DNA of 64,000 nucleotides from Posidonia oceanica (GCA_037176725.1 JAZBRS010000013.1:5211001-5275000); one strand, 5' to 3'; positions 34,721 through 46,368 are shown, counted from the first letter of the stretch. Translations and numbers: made by a program. Notes: a model not told the origin generated them from the sequence alone.

Positions 34721-35120
34721 AGAATAAAATGATCTTCCGAAATAGGAATTTTCGGCATTCTGAGAATATTCGGTTGACCGAAAAAATCTGTTAGAATTTT
34801 GTTTTATATAGAAATGGTAGATCAGAATAAAATGATCTTCCAAATCAGGGATTTTCGGCATTCCGATAAAAATCGGTTGACCAAAAAATCTATCAGAATT
34901 TTTGTTTTATATAGAACGGTAGACCGGAATAAAATGATCTTCCAAATCAAGGATTTTCGGCATTCCGATAAAAATCAGTTGACTGAAAAATCTATCAGAT
35001 TTTTGTTGTATTTAGAAACAGTAGACCAGAATAAAATGCTCTTCCGAATCAGGGATTTTCGACACTCCAGACAAAATCGGCAATCCAAAAAACTATCAAA
35101 ATTATACAGAAAACGGTAGA
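34721..35120 (+). repeat. About four 102-bp tandem repeats with hairpin words
   Basis: AGAATAAAATGATCTTCC recurs with starts at 34721, 34824, 34926 and 35028, a 102-103 bp period. Each unit holds TTCGGCATTCCGA-like and TCGGTTGACCGA-like palindromes, the same words found in the copia B LTR. It lies between RNase H and the third ORF. A 106-codon ORF through the repeats is an artefact. Confidence 0.9.
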
Positions 35121-35178
35121 CCGATAATTTTCGATATACCGAACTCGATTTCTTTTTTGAATATTTTTATTTTTATTT

Positions 35179-35849
35179 TTATTCAATGTCACAAACCTTG
35201 CATATACCTAGATGTCTTTTGATTTTTACAAATTGTGATTCATCTAGAGGTTTTGTGAATATATCTGCTAATTGACCATTTGTAGGAATAAATTCCAATT
35301 TTATATTATTTTTAGCCACATGATCTCTTAGGAAGTGGTGTCTTACTTCAATATGTTTAGTCCTAGAATGATGTATAGGATTTTCAGAGAGGTTGAGTGC
35401 ACTTGTATTATCACAAAATATAGATGTTGCGTCAAATGATAAATCAAAATCTTTCAAGGTTTGTTTCATCCACAACACTTGTGCACAACAACATCCAGCT
35501 GTGATGTATTCAGCTTCAGTAATGAATAATGCAACACTATTTTGTTTCTTGCTAAACCAAGAAACTAAAGAATGTCCTAGAACTGACAAGTTCCACTAGT
35601 GCTTTTCCTATCTGTTTTACATCCAGTAAAATCTACATCACTATATCCTATTAAGTCTAAGTTTGTATTTTTAGGATAAAATAGTCCTAATTCTTTGGTT
35701 CCATGTAAATATCTAAATATCCTCTTGACCGCTATTAGGTGAGATTCCTTAGGTGCAGCATGATATCTAGCGCAGAGACAGACACTAAACATAATGTCTG
35801 GCCTGCTAGCAGTTAAGTATAATAGGGAACCAATCATTCCTCTATACAT
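35179..35849 (-). pseudogene. Copia B RNase H
   Basis: The readings 35849-35577 and 35589-35179 overlap in different frames. The first holds SLLYLTASRPDIMFSVCL and GYSDVDFTGC, where the RNase H catalytic D usually lies in SDADWAG-like motifs. The second holds ITEAEYITAGCCCAQ, SIFCDNTSALNLSENP and HHSRTKHIEVRHHFLRD, ending IFTKPLDESQFVKIKRHLGI. All expected copia RNase H blocks are present, but the frame shift between them breaks it. Confidence 0.85.
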
Positions 35850-35852
35850 CTT

Positions 35853-36770
35853 TTAATCAATATTTATCCCATTCTCATCCTTGTCTAACTTAGTGTTTAT
35901 ACTCATAGGTGTTTTAGCTTCTTTTGAATTCTCCATTCCAAATCTTTTCAATAATTCTTTTGTATATTTTTCTTGGAAGATAAAATTTCCTTCTTTCAAT
36001 TGTTTTACTTGAAATCCAAGAAAATAATTCAATTCTCCCATCATGCTCATCTCAAATTCCTTTTGCATAATGTTTGAAAATTCTTCACATAAATTTTCAT
36101 TTGTTGATCCAAATATAATATCATCAACATAGATTTGGATTAATTAGATGTCTTTTTCATTTTTTTTAATAAATAGGGTTGTATCAGCAACTCCAATAAC
36201 AAACCCCTTTTCAATTAAGAATTTCTTTAACCTATCATACCAAGCTCTAGGAGCTTGCTTTAATCCATAAAGTACTTTGTTTAATTTGAATACATGATCT
36301 GTATACAATTCATTTTCAAATCCAGGGGGTTGTTTTACATATACCTCTTCTTCAATTACCCCATTCAAAAAGGTACTCTTAACATCCATTTGATATAATT
36401 TGAAGTTCATGCTACTTGCATAGGCTAATAACATCCTAATGGATTCTAATCTGGCTACTGGGGCATAAGTTTCATCAAAGTCAATTCCTTATTCTTGATT
36501 AAACCCTTGTGCCACTAACCTAGCCTTGTTTCTAACTATCCTCCCAGATTCATCTAATTTATTTCTATAAATCCATTTTGTTCCAATTATCGGATGATCA
36601 TTGGGTTTTGGAACTAATTCCCAAACATTATTTCTTTTAAATTGATTTAACTCTTCATTCATAGCAATCATCCAATATTCATCAGTACAAGCCTCATTAA
36701 CATTTTTCGGTTCAATAGATGAAATGAATGCATATATAGCACATTCGTGATCCAATTTGGATCTAGTCAA
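35853..36770 (-). pseudogene. Copia B reverse transcriptase, broken by stops
   Basis: Minus-strand pieces read MNEELNQFKRNNVWELVPKP, GTKWIYRNKLDESG, ARLVAQGFNQE, a stop, then MDVKSTFLNGVIEEEVYVKQ, LYGLKQAPRAWYDRLKKFL, a stop after KKNEKDI (Trp or Gln expected), the catalytic motif YVDDIIFGST at about 36100-36130, and ELNYFLGFQVKQLKEG. The domain is complete in order with preserved YVDD, but at least three stops interrupt it. YVDDIIFGS is characteristic of SIRE-lineage RT. Confidence 0.85.
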
Positions 36771-36960
36771 TATTCCAATGGAAATTTCTCCAATAATTTG
36801 TTCCTTAGGGTGACCTTGAACGAATTGCCAATTAGATGTGTTATTTTTAGGTTCTTCTAACTTATTTGTGTTTTCATTATTTTCAAGTTTACTTGCCTGA
36901 TTTTCTTGATTATTTTCTTCATTTTCAAGATTTATAATTTTGATACTATTTCATCAAAAT

Positions 36961-38148
36961 TTACATGCATTGATTCTTCAATAGTAAGTGTTCTTTTGTT
37001 AATATTCTATAGGCTTTGCTTCTAGAAGAATATCCAAGAAATATTCCTTCATCAGATTTGGGATCAAATTTATCCAAATTATCTTTGGTGTTCAAAATAA
37101 AGCATTTGCAACCAAAAACCTTAAAATAAGAAATTTGTGGAGTTTTGCAAGACAAAAGCTCAAAAGGAGTTTTATTTAGAACAAGTATGAGTAGAACTCT
37201 ATTTAAAATATAGCATGCTGTATTGACAGCTTCGGCCCAGAAATGCTTAGGCAAATTATTTTCACATAGCATAGTTCTAGTCATTTCTTGCAATGTTCTA
37301 TTTTTCCTTTCTACAACCCCATTTTGTTGAAGAGTCCTTGGAAAAGAAAAATTACATTGAAAACCATTTTCTTCACAAAAGCTCTCGAAAATATCATTGT
37401 CAAATTCTCCTCCATGGTCACTTCTTATTTTAATAATACTGAATCCTTTCTCATTTTGAACCTTTTTGCAAAACTTTTGAAATTCAGAAAATATATCATT
37501 TTTATTTGCTAAAAATAATACCCAAGTAAATCTTGAAAAATCATCAACTAATACAAAGACATATCTTTTACCTCCTAAACTCAAGGTTCTACTCAGACCA
37601 AATAAATCGATATGAATTAATTCCAATGGTTTGGTAGTAGAAATCATTTCTTTTGATTTAAAGGAAGATTTAACTTGTTTCCCAAATTGGCATGCATCAC
37701 ATATTCTATCCTTTTTGAAATCGATTTTTGGTAAACCATTAATTAAATCACCTTTAGATAATTTTGATAATTGACCCATATTGGCATGACCAAGCCTTCT
37801 ATGCCATAGCCAAGCAACATCATTTGTAGAAGCAACACAAGATATTATTTTATTTGTTTTATAGGATACTTTAATTTTATACACATTATGTTTCCTATTT
37901 CCAGTAAATATTATTTTGTTTGTAGTTGAATCAAATATTGTACATTCTTTCTTATCAAACAAAACTTTATAACCAATATCACACAATTGACTAATGCTAA
38001 TTAGATTATGTTTTAACCCATCTACTAATAATACATTTTCAATAGAAGGGTTGTCAAGATTACCTACACTTCCGATCCCAACAATTATCCCTTTAGCATT
38101 ATCTTCGAATGTGACTGTTCCTTCATCTTTTGATTCAAGAATGCTCAA
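36961..38148 (-). CDS. Copia B GAG-pre-integrase and integrase (open for 395 codons)
   Basis: This is the longest intact retroelement reading in the window. The GAG-pre-integrase zinc site is visible as LWHRRLGH (His116, His121) and CDAC (Cys150, Cys153). The integrase core has all three acidic residues: Asp181 in HIDLFG, Asp244 in IRSDHGGEF and Glu280 in QQNGVVERKNRTL. After the core come FKVFGCKCFILN and GIFLGYSSRSKAYR. The ATG at 38148 is only the first Met of the open frame; in life this is part of a gag-pol polyprotein. The protease upstream is in another frame, so a frameshift near 38150 separates them. Confidence 0.85.
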   Translation of the reverse strand: MSILESKDEGTVTFEDNAKGIIVGIGSVGNLDNPSIENVLLVDGLKHNLISISQLCDIGYKVLFDKKECTIFDSTTNKIIFTGNRKHNVYKIKVSYKTNKIISCVASTNDVAWLWHRRLGHANMGQLSKLSKGDLINGLPKIDFKKDRICDACQFGKQVKSSFKSKEMISTTKPLELIHIDLFGLSRTLSLGGKRYVFVLVDDFSRFTWVLFLANKNDIFSEFQKFCKKVQNEKGFSIIKIRSDHGGEFDNDIFESFCEENGFQCNFSFPRTLQQNGVVERKNRTLQEMTRTMLCENNLPKHFWAEAVNTACYILNRVLLILVLNKTPFELLSCKTPQISYFKVFGCKCFILNTKDNLDKFDPKSDEGIFLGYSSRSKAYRILTKEHLLLKNQCM

Positions 38149-38230
38149 GAGATTATGATCTATTATGATCTCCAGTCATGTGATAAGAGCAGCCACTATC
38201 CAAGATCCACTTTGAGTACATCATGATCCT
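38149..38230 (-). pseudogene. Copia B protease active-site segment
   Basis: On the minus strand SKWILDSGCSYHMTGDHN is readable, with the intact aspartic-protease DSG at 38192-38200. A local duplication GATCATAATAGATCATAAT just downstream introduces a stop and the frame change to the integrase reading. Confidence 0.8.
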
Positions 38231-38439
38231 ACATTGGAGGACAACAAAGTTTTAGGTACCCATATTTTAGTGGGGTGGGTTTTTATTTTTCCAAAACTAT
38301 CTCTTTGTGCCTACTTAGATGGATTTGGTTTCTTTACAACAAATATATATTTTTCATTTGTTGTTTCTCTTATAAATCCATTTTTATATGGTTTATCTTG
38401 GAAAGGGGAAAATCCAAGACCACGTTTGTATAATGAAGG

Positions 38440-39776
38440 TCATTGACTGCATAATAATAAATCTAGGTTTTGTTTTCCCTTTGTAAATTTCATAACAGTG
38501 TTTAGAAGATCATTACTTTTATCTTTTAGAATTTTTATGTCTTTTTCTAAGTTTGTAATTTTAATTTTCATATGTTTAAGACTCATGTTTAATTCTGTAT
38601 TTTTGAGACTAAGTTCTTCATTGTCAAAAATTAGTTTTTCTCCTTCATTTATAAGTGCATCATTCTTCTTTACTAAATCTTCATTTTGTTGATTTAAATG
38701 GTTGGATGATAATTTCAAATGTCTATATTTCTCATATAGTTCATTAAAGGCATCTAACAACTCTTCCATATCATTACTTTGGGAGATAGAGTCATCTTCT
38801 TGTGCCATGAAGCACATATTAGCTCTTTCATTATCAGAAGATGATTCTTTATCAGAAGAAGAATCACTTTCATCCCAAGTAGCTTGGAGAGCCTTCTTTT
38901 TAGGCCTTCTAGTTTCTTTTCTGAAATTTTTCATTTTAAGTAATGGACAATCTCTTTTGAGATGTCCATGTTTATTACATTTAAAGCACAAAGGTGCTTC
39001 ATCTTGTTCTTTGTTCTTTCTTTTCTTTTGAAATTTCTTATTTTTTATGAATCTTTTAAATCTTCTTGTAAGGAGAGCAATCTCTTCATCATTTTCATTT
39101 TTTGACTCGTCTAAGTCAGTTGTTGTTTTAAGTGCAATGACTTTCTTATTTGATTGTTTATCATTTTCTTTCTCTTACATTTGTACTTCATATGAGGTTA
39201 AGTTTCCAATTAAATTTCTAATGAATAGGTTGATAGATCCTTTGCTTCTTCTATAGCAGTTGTTTTCTCCTCCCATTCAGGAGTTAAGGATTTTAATATT
39301 TTTCTCACCAAATCACTTTGGGAATAACTTTTACCAAGAGCATGTAGAGAGTTTGTTATATCACAGAACCTTGTGAGCATTTCTCCAATTGGCTCATTTG
39401 GTTTCATCTTGAATAATTCATATTTATGAACTAGCATATTTATTTTAGTTTCCTTAACTTGGTTTGTCCCTTCATGGGTTACTTCCATATTGTGCCAAGC
39501 TTATTGTACAGTTTTACAGTTAGATATTTTGTTAAATTGTTCTTAGTTTACAGCACAAAATAAAATATTAAGGCCTTTTGCATCTAAGGTAGCTAGTCTT
39601 TCATCTTCTTCACTCTATTCTTTGTATGGTTTATCATTTTAAGTAAAGCCATTAATTATAATATCTCATAGTTTAAAGTTCATGGATTTTAAATATATAG
39701 TCATCCTACATTTCCAATAACTATAATTGTTACCATAAAAAAATGGTGGTCTATTAATACTTTCACTCTCAATCAT
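38440..39776 (-). pseudogene. Copia B gag, broken
   Basis: It starts at ATG 39776 (minus), reading MIESESINRPPFFYGNNYSY, the copia gag N-terminus. Stops follow early, for example TGA where Trp is expected in KLWD. The middle piece 39488-39210 holds VHKYELFKMKPNEPIGEML and LVRKILKSLTPEWEEKTTAI. The C-terminal piece 38991-38440 begins with the zinc knuckle CFKCNKHGHLKRDC (CX2CX4HX4C), then a Ser/Asp/Glu-rich stretch and a long coiled-coil-like region (LKNTELNMSLKHMKIKITNL). The order is normal for SIRE-type gag; frameshifts and stops make it non-functional. Confidence 0.85.
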
Positions 39777-39843
39777 ATTATTACTAGTTGAAGCCTTTTT
39801 TTTGTCTAAATAGATTGTTAAATCTTATGTTCTAGACAACCAG

Positions 39844-39855
39844 GCTCTGATACCA
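39844..39855 (-). promoter_or_regulatory. Primer binding site of copia B
   Basis: On the minus strand TGGTATCAGAGC is a perfect 12-base match to the standard initiator tRNA-Met site of copia elements, two bases from the 5' LTR. Confidence 0.95.
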
Positions 39856-39857
39856 AT

Positions 39858-41097
39858 TGTTAGGATCGAGTGGCTACTCTAGAGGGGGTGAATAGAATAT
39901 TTAAAATTTTCTTAATCCTTTGAGATAATTTAAATAACTTTACTTAGGGAAATATAAATAAACAAAAAATACAATTGAAATCTACTTATATCATACACAG
40001 AAGAGGGAGAGAGACAATGATATATGATACAAGTATATATAGTGGTTCAGCCAACCCCAGCCTAGTCTACTCCCAGATCTCCTCTGAAGTTCCCTTAATC
40101 TTGAATCAATGTAACTACACTTGAAGAAGATTAAAGCCTCCTCTGCAAATCCCGTAGAGACTTTCTCACAACCGAAGAAGCAAGCACATTGGTTCACCAA
40201 GCTCTTACAATCAATAACTCTTTTGATTTCCCAGATCAGATTTTGGCAATAGGATGACAATGTAGCTCTTTTTAGCTATTTTTTGGAGAATACTCACTAT
40301 ATGTGGGAATTAAACTTGAGTATGGGTAGTATATGATATGATGAGTGTTGGTATCCTTTGGGGGGTCCTTGGGGGTCCTATTTATAGGTGTAGCAAGGTC
40401 CAGGTTTGAGTCTAACGAATAGTACAATGTTTACAAAACGGATCGTTCATTCGGTATGCCGAAAAGGTTCAGTCGACCAAAATTCTCCAACGTTTGACTA
40501 ATTCGGCAGACCGAAATATTTCGGTGTTCCGAACTTAATCTTAGTTGTAAATTCTCAGACCTTGATTTCGGTGTACCGGGAGTATTCGGTAGGTCGTTTG
40601 GATACTCTCTAGATTTCGGCATACCGATACATATCGGTTTGCCGTTTTGGCTCTAACGGTCATATTTAAATGATTTTTCTCTGTAGCCCTAGTTCGGTAT
40701 ACCGGATAAATTTGGTATGCCGATTCTGACTTGACTTTTATACTTAGGATTTTTCTAAGTGTTTTCTTCTGGTTTGGATATGGATATTTTCCTAGAAGTT
40801 TTGGGATGACTTGAGAGATCTTTTACATCCATTCTAGGAGTACATCATTAAAGAAAAATTACATACGAATTATTACAACATGAAATAATATGATCTTGAA
40901 TTTCTTCTTGTCTTCATGTAGACTTTGATGTAGAATTTCCTTTTGCACTCTATGCTTTACTTGATATTCTTCACATGTTGATTTCACTTAGGTATTCCAC
41001 CTATCTTAAAAGCAACTGAAGAATATATTCTCAAGTAATATTTATTAGTTCCAATTGTTATCATCAAAATTAAATATATCATAGATTATTTTCAACA
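39858..41097 (-). repeat. 5' LTR of copia B
   Basis: It is 1,240 bp, plus-strand ends TGTTAGGATCGAG and TTTTCAACA. TTCGGTATGCCGAA (40451) and related palindromes cluster at 40440-40730. It is followed by the ATTGG duplication at 41098-41102. Confidence 0.95.
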
Positions 41098-41616
41098 ATT
41101 GGGTATTCTAACTCCGATTTCGCGAGATGCTAAGATAGTCGTAGATCCACTTCGGGCTATGTATACCTGCTAGTAGGTGGAGCTATATCATGGAAAAGTG
41201 TCAAGCAGACACTTATAGCTCCTTCTACTATGGCAACTTAGTATATAACATGCTATGAGGCATCCAATCAGGGAATATGGCTAAAAAATTTCATCACGGG
41301 TCTACAGATTGTAGATGGAATTGAAAGATCGCTTAAGTTATGTTGCAACAATAAATATACGGTGCTATATTCCAATAACAACAGGAACTCATCAAAGTCT
41401 AAGCATATAGACATCAAGTTCCTAGTTGTGAAAGAAAAAATCCAGAATGATCAGTTGTCTATAGAGCATATTGGGACAAACTCCATGATTGTGGATCCGC
41501 TTACTAAGGGAGTACCACCTAAGGTTTTTATGAGCATTTGGTTCCTATGGGTGTTGCACCATTTGATGATGTATCGGTTTAGTGGGAGTTTGTATTTAGA
41601 TGTTCTGTTGAAATAG
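41098..41616 (+). pseudogene. Copia A RNase H, part 3
   Basis: Copia A resumes after copia B with IIGYSNSDFARC, then a stop, [30 protein letters not shown], a stop, YEASNQGIWLKNFITGLQIV, LYSNNNRNSSKSKHIDIKFL and TNSMIVDPLTKGVPPKVF. These are the copia RNase H blocks in order. The conserved Glu of the STEAE-like block is lost (PSTMAT), as expected for a dead copy. Confidence 0.9.
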
Positions 41617-41939
41617 ACATTGTTTTCTGTAAAAATAAAGTTTTCAGTTATTTACATTCTGGATATTTATATTGATCTCACTAAAGGTTGGACCAGTTGG
41701 ATATGGACGTGTTTAAATCACTTCGCCTAAATTCCATACTACACATCCACACTTGATTCATGTTATTGGTTGTATTAACATTAGTGGCCATTGTGGGTTG
41801 AATTATGCCAAAAGTAATGAAAGTTTCTTTGATCCTATGTTGATACAATTCATGGACCGGATTGTAAGATGTCTTTGTTAAAATTGCCATTTGGAGATCA
41901 TAAAGTTTTAGTGCTTTAATTGTTAATTTTATGTGTGGC

Positions 41940-41952
41940 TCAAGTGAGAGAT
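41940..41952 (+). promoter_or_regulatory. Polypurine tract of copia A
   Basis: TCAAGTGAGAGAT precedes the 3' LTR. The usual form is AAGTGGGAGAT. Confidence 0.7.
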
Positions 41953-42433
41953 TGTTGAGTTAAAATCCAATAATATATGAGTCAATATAAAATCAATTAA
42001 AGTATTATAGGTTATTTTATGATTAGGCTCACTGAAAGTGATCTATTTGGTTTGGGTTGAGCTAGTTGACATCTTAAGTGACTATGTGTAGAGACTATTT
42101 GGACATATTACCATTTATTGATGGGCCAAATTGGGAATATGTGTTTTTATGGAATTTTATAAAAGAGGTCTTAGTCCCCAAGTCCTAAGTACACATGATA
42201 TATTATAGCCTCCCTTCTCTCTCACCCCATCTTGAGTTTGAAGGAGAAAAGATGGCTTAGAGACTTGGAAGACCAGATCTAAGTTAGTGATTAAGGATAT
42301 CTACGGTTTTTCACATAGATTCAGGTATACTTCCACACATACTCTATTTTGTGATGATTTGTCATGATAGATCTTAGGATATTAAATTTTAATTATATAA
42401 AATTCATATCTTATTTAAGTCTTATTTTTAACA
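41953..42433 (+). repeat. 3' LTR of copia A
   Basis: It runs from TGTTGAGTTAAAATCC to TTTTTAACA, 481 bp, with TATAAAAG at 42158-42165. It is followed by AAGAA, the likely right target duplication. Confidence 0.9.
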
Positions 42434-44018
42434 AAGAAAACTGTCTAGTCACCATTTGGAAGCGAAATTTATATAATTTTCACTGGTTGTTGAAATATTC
42501 ACTTCACTTTAGTTGCATAGTTGCTATCTGCCTTTCTAAGGAGTCGGTGGCAATGAGAGGCCTTTGAGCCACATTCAACCGACTAATATGCCCCTTTCAA
42601 ATTTTAATAGCATACCCCCACAAGGCCACAAATTTCTCCCCTTCAACTTGGAGCGAAATAATTTGACGAATAATTTAGAGCGAAATAAATGTTTGGACTT
42701 TGTTGCTCAAATCTACTTTTCTCTCTCTTTCACATCTTTTGCTGGGACAACTGATGAGGAAGTAAGGAAGCATATCTGCATATATGCAAATAAAGTTAAA
42801 TGAATCCTTGTGATTTTTTATCTTTTTCTGTCACTTAATTGTTCGTTGATTTATTTGTCTAGTTTAGTTCGAGGAGTCGAATAATGAACATGCCCATCAA
42901 CTCATCACCTTAGACCTTGGACCCTTGCAGTAAGAAATATTATGTTTTATAAATATAAAATAGAGGGTTAAAGTAAATTCTCCTAAAACAATTGGTATGG
43001 GCATAACTAAGTTCTATACGATTGATTTAACGTAACTAGAGAAGCTTTATCAAACAAACTAATTATTACTACTGTAAATTCTAATCCATAGTTGATTTAT
43101 GGGTTGGCCTCAATTTCCGACAATGGCAGTCGAACCAGCATTGGACGCTCATTAGATATCTAGTCCCTATTGATTACTATAAGTAGTAATGGCAAATCTA
43201 CTCATAAATTGATTTACAAACCAAAAAAACACAAAATAGTTCATTTGTGTGTATACATTTTATATGTTATTTATGTTATAGTACTAAATAACACCAATCG
43301 CAAGAGGTGCCACATGAAGCTCTTTAAGAAGAAAATGTTATGATTAAAATTAAATTTTAATGGTCATAATGTATGTTCAACTTTAGTTAATTAACTTTTT
43401 TTTAGATAATGCAATATTTGGGAAAACTATCAAACAAGTAAAAGTTAAAGAGAATACACTACTCAATAATATCATAATTGAAAAAATAAATATGTTATAT
43501 TTTTTCTTCTCCAATCGTTAGATGTATAATTCCATATAATAGCTCTTAAAGTTCTAAACAAATTTCTAGATTCTTTGTTTATTATATCGGAAACTTCATT
43601 TTCAAATCCAATTTCTTATGTCACTTCATATGTAAATTACTTACATCACTTTGTATCTAAGCAGATGAATATATATACTCACAAGAAGAGTTGGATGTGA
43701 TAAAACGATTCAATAAACTTTACTACGTTGATAAATGAGACTGATATATTCATAGAAAGTTTAGGTACACTGTGGAGGAACGAGGTTGCAAAACAAACGG
43801 AGATTCACAACTCATTAATAAATAAGGACCAGCAACTAAAGTGAAGGAGATGTAGTTCATGGATAAAACATGTAACAAAGACACTCTTACAAGCTTCGCA
43901 GGGTTATTTTCTTAAAAAGATAATTAGGTTTAATTAATAAAAGATCAAAATATATTGGTAAAGTATTTATCTTTTTTAATATAATTACTATATATAGAAA
44001 AAGAGATATATCTAATTA
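42434..44018. other. AT-rich stretch without a supported gene
   Basis: I found no domain, tRNA or element end that I can support. Short ORFs here lack recognisable motifs. The sequence at 42434 would have joined that at 11910 before copia A inserted. Confidence 0.5.
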
Positions 44019-44139
44019 AGGGTCTATTTGTTTATAAATTATGGATTATTTGAAAAGTGATGACATGATATAAGATAATAGTTGCGTATTGATAGAAGGA
44101 GACTAACGCAATAATCATATTATTTGTCAAACATACCCT
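44019..44139. mobile_element. Small MITE, 121 bp
   Basis: The ends AGGGTCTATTTG and CAAACATACCCT are inverted repeats with two mismatches. Target duplication is unresolved. It is non-coding. Confidence 0.5.
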
Positions 44140-46056
44140 AAGAAATTGACATGCATTGCAAGTGTTAATTTACTAGTTAGTATCATGTAAATATAACACT
44201 ATAATTATTTTAGGCCTTGAAACAATTTTTACCTCTGGGGAATCAAGATTTCTGTAGCATCCAGAGATTCTGTGGACATGATACCAGTAAGTGACTATTC
44301 AACAACGTGTATCTTCCTTAATATACCGAAATATCGGTGGGTTCCAATCCATGCACACTTCACATTTCTACAGAGGCCATCATCACCTCTGTGTTGGTCA
44401 GTTGACAATTCATGGAGGGTGGTGGGGTTGCAGTCATGTGATATGATGCCAATAATTCTGGATTCCATGGATGGATTACAACTTCTATGGTTTGTGAGAT
44501 ACATTTACTACTTATTAGAAATTCTGTATTTTATGAGGACTTGTCCTTGTAAACTTTTAACAATAACAACTAATGTGGACATATCCTCGCAATATTCTGA
44601 CAAATATTTAACGAGGATATATCCTTGATATGTCATCGTTATACAGTATTAACAAAATTTCTACATTTAACAATGACATTAGCAAGAACATGTCCCAAAA
44701 AAAGAAAAAGAAAAAAAAAAAAAGAACATGTCCTTATTAAATTTGACCTAAATTTTCCAACCGAGGTCTTTTTATCCCATTTCTTTCCTTCCAATTCTTT
44801 CTTTTCTGCCTCTAATCATGCACCCTCTCCACCTCCTCCCTCAACCTCCCCACTGTGCGCCTCCAGCCTCCTCGCCATGCGCCTCCATCTCCGCCTCCTA
44901 CCTCCTCGTCGTGTGCCTCCGCCTCCTCCTTGTGCCTCCATCTCCTCACCTCCCTGCTTCCGTCTCCACCTCTTGCATTCTCATCGTGCACCTCAGCCTC
45001 CTTCCTCCGTACGTTCCTTGTTCTTTGTTTTTCCTGTTTTTTTTTCTTGCCGGTTTTAATCAATATATTTTCACTTTTACTGCTCAATTTTTTTTTGAAG
45101 CCTAGCTGACTAAAATTCTTCTTACACATGCAGATCCTTGTTGTAGGCTCTGAACCTGTGCTAACACGTTTCAGCATCAACGGGAGTGTTCTCTCTTAGA
45201 TACAGTGTGCCCTTCAGTCCGCATTCTCAATTTGGCATCATCCATCTGGGGTATTCTCTAGTTTTCTTTAGTGTGTCATTTCCTAGGGTAGTATTGAATA
45301 TGCTTTGCACTAAGAAAGTTATGTTAAGCCTGGAAAATGTTGTCTGCATCTCTACATTTGTATTAAGAAAAAAAACGGATGGTCAGTAACTAACACTAAT
45401 GTTTCTCCTTAAACATAATACACTAGTATTTGTGACTTGACAAGTCAAACTCATCTTAACATCCATAGTAGCCATACCCATTTTCCTGTTGATACTGTGG
45501 ACAAACGTACTCTCTTCTTAGGTAAAATGAAACTGGGGTTTGCATAATTGTGCATTTGTGCTTACATAATTTTCATTTTAACATAAATGATCTCGCATTA
45601 AAAAAGAGCATGTTCAATTAGTGCAATGGAAATTAGGATGTTGATGGATGAGTGGAAAGATCTTATGAGATAAATTAAGAAATGAATCAATTCATGAAAG
45701 AGTGGGGGAAACACCAATTCAGGATAAAATAAGATTTTTAGTGCCATTAACATTCTTATTACTTTTTAACATATTGGGAGAACAAAAGGTTTAATAACAT
45801 TTTTTACTTTCTTTAAAAAAAACACTTTTGGATGTAATGTTGTTTCTTTTACCTTTTTAGTGCCATAAGCCAAGAGATGACATAAAAAAGACTTGACTAC
45901 ATGCGCATCAAGTAGAACGAGGGACTATACACTAAAGCTTATGGAAATGCATGTTGTGTTGAGCTTTAATCTGAGATCAAATGTTCAACTTAACATAAGA
46001 TAGCGTCACTTATGGCCACCACTCACATAGGCATATAGGTTATAAAAGTAGCTAAC
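44140..46056. other. Downstream flank or introns of the NHX pseudogene, no exon identified
   Basis: The expected downstream NHX exons were not found here on the minus strand. A minus-strand stretch at 44230-44504 looks exon-like in base composition but matches nothing I recognise. At 44815-45010 there is a CCTCC-rich low-complexity tract that creates chance ORFs in all frames. Confidence 0.4.
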
Positions 46057-46095
46057 CATTGTGTAGAAAATAACAATCAATATGGTACTTGTGAT
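46057..46095 (-). pseudogene. NHX: NHX exon c, 3' part
   Basis: After the TSD the minus strand reads (I)TSTILIVIFYTM and ends at the donor ATG|GTTAGC. The canonical NHX text here is of the form ITSTITVVLFSTV. The reading frame is uninterrupted, which shows the exon was intact here when copia C arrived. Confidence 0.85.
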
Positions 46096-46275
46096 TGTTA
46101 GTATACCTATATGTATTCTGTTATGTGTCACTATCTTATAGATGGTTCTAGAAGGGTGTGGAAAGTAGATGTAACAACCTGTGTAACAACCTTGTCTCTC
46201 TTGTATAAATAATGGGTTCCTCCACATGTTGAGGTGTGAGGAACATTCTATCATTTCCATTGAGTCATGCAAACA
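46096..46275 (+). repeat. 5' LTR of copia C
   Basis: It is 180 bp, from TGTTAGTATACC to CATGCAAACA, with a TATAAATA promoter box at 46204-46211. A 12-base GTGTAACAACCT duplication near 46174 distinguishes it from the 3' LTR. Confidence 0.95.
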
Positions 46276-46287
46276 TGATATCAAAGC
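46276..46287 (+). promoter_or_regulatory. Primer binding site of copia C
   Basis: TGATATCAAAGC directly follows the LTR. It resembles TGGTATCAAAGC, the initiator tRNA-Met type site. Confidence 0.85.
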
Positions 46288-46368
46288 CTCATCGATTCTA
46301 ACCTTCTTCTTCCTCTCTGATTTCTTCCTTTTTCTTTTTCTTTTCTTTGTTTCTTCTCTGTCTCACGC

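Larger units (their letters stand above)
31006..41097 (-). mobile_element. Copia B: SIRE-like Ty1/copia element with a third ORF
   Basis: The element is 10,092 bp, with a perfect ATTGG duplication (31001-31005, 41098-41102). It has LTRs at both ends, a primer binding site of the initiator tRNA-Met type, and on the minus strand gag, PR, IN, RT, RNase H and an extra ORF downstream of pol. The YVDDIIFGS motif and the extra ORF point to the SIRE (Maximus) lineage. The integrase ORF is open, but gag, RT and the extra ORF have stops, so it is probably not autonomous now. Confidence 0.93.
11916..42433 (+). mobile_element. Copia A: old Ty1/copia retrotransposon split by three insertions
   Basis: LTRs of 489 bp (11916-12404) and 481 bp (41953-42433) bound one Ty1/copia element. 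Its gag/PR, RT and RNase H pieces read continuously once the three insertions at 14673-26655, 27911-30728 and 31006-41097 are ignored. Flanks AATAA (11911-11915) and AAGAA (42434-42438) are a likely 5-bp target duplication with one change. Most of the integrase core is deleted and several frames are broken, so it is dead. Without the insertions it is about 5.6 kb. Confidence 0.9.

Noticed and set aside
34799..35119. A 106-codon plus-strand ORF with internal repeats
   Set aside because: It is read through the 102-bp tandem repeats, opposite to the direction of copia B genes, with no recognisable domain.
44230..44504. Possible downstream NHX exon on the minus strand
   Set aside because: Open for 70 codons but without any NHX C-terminal motif or clear splice borders.
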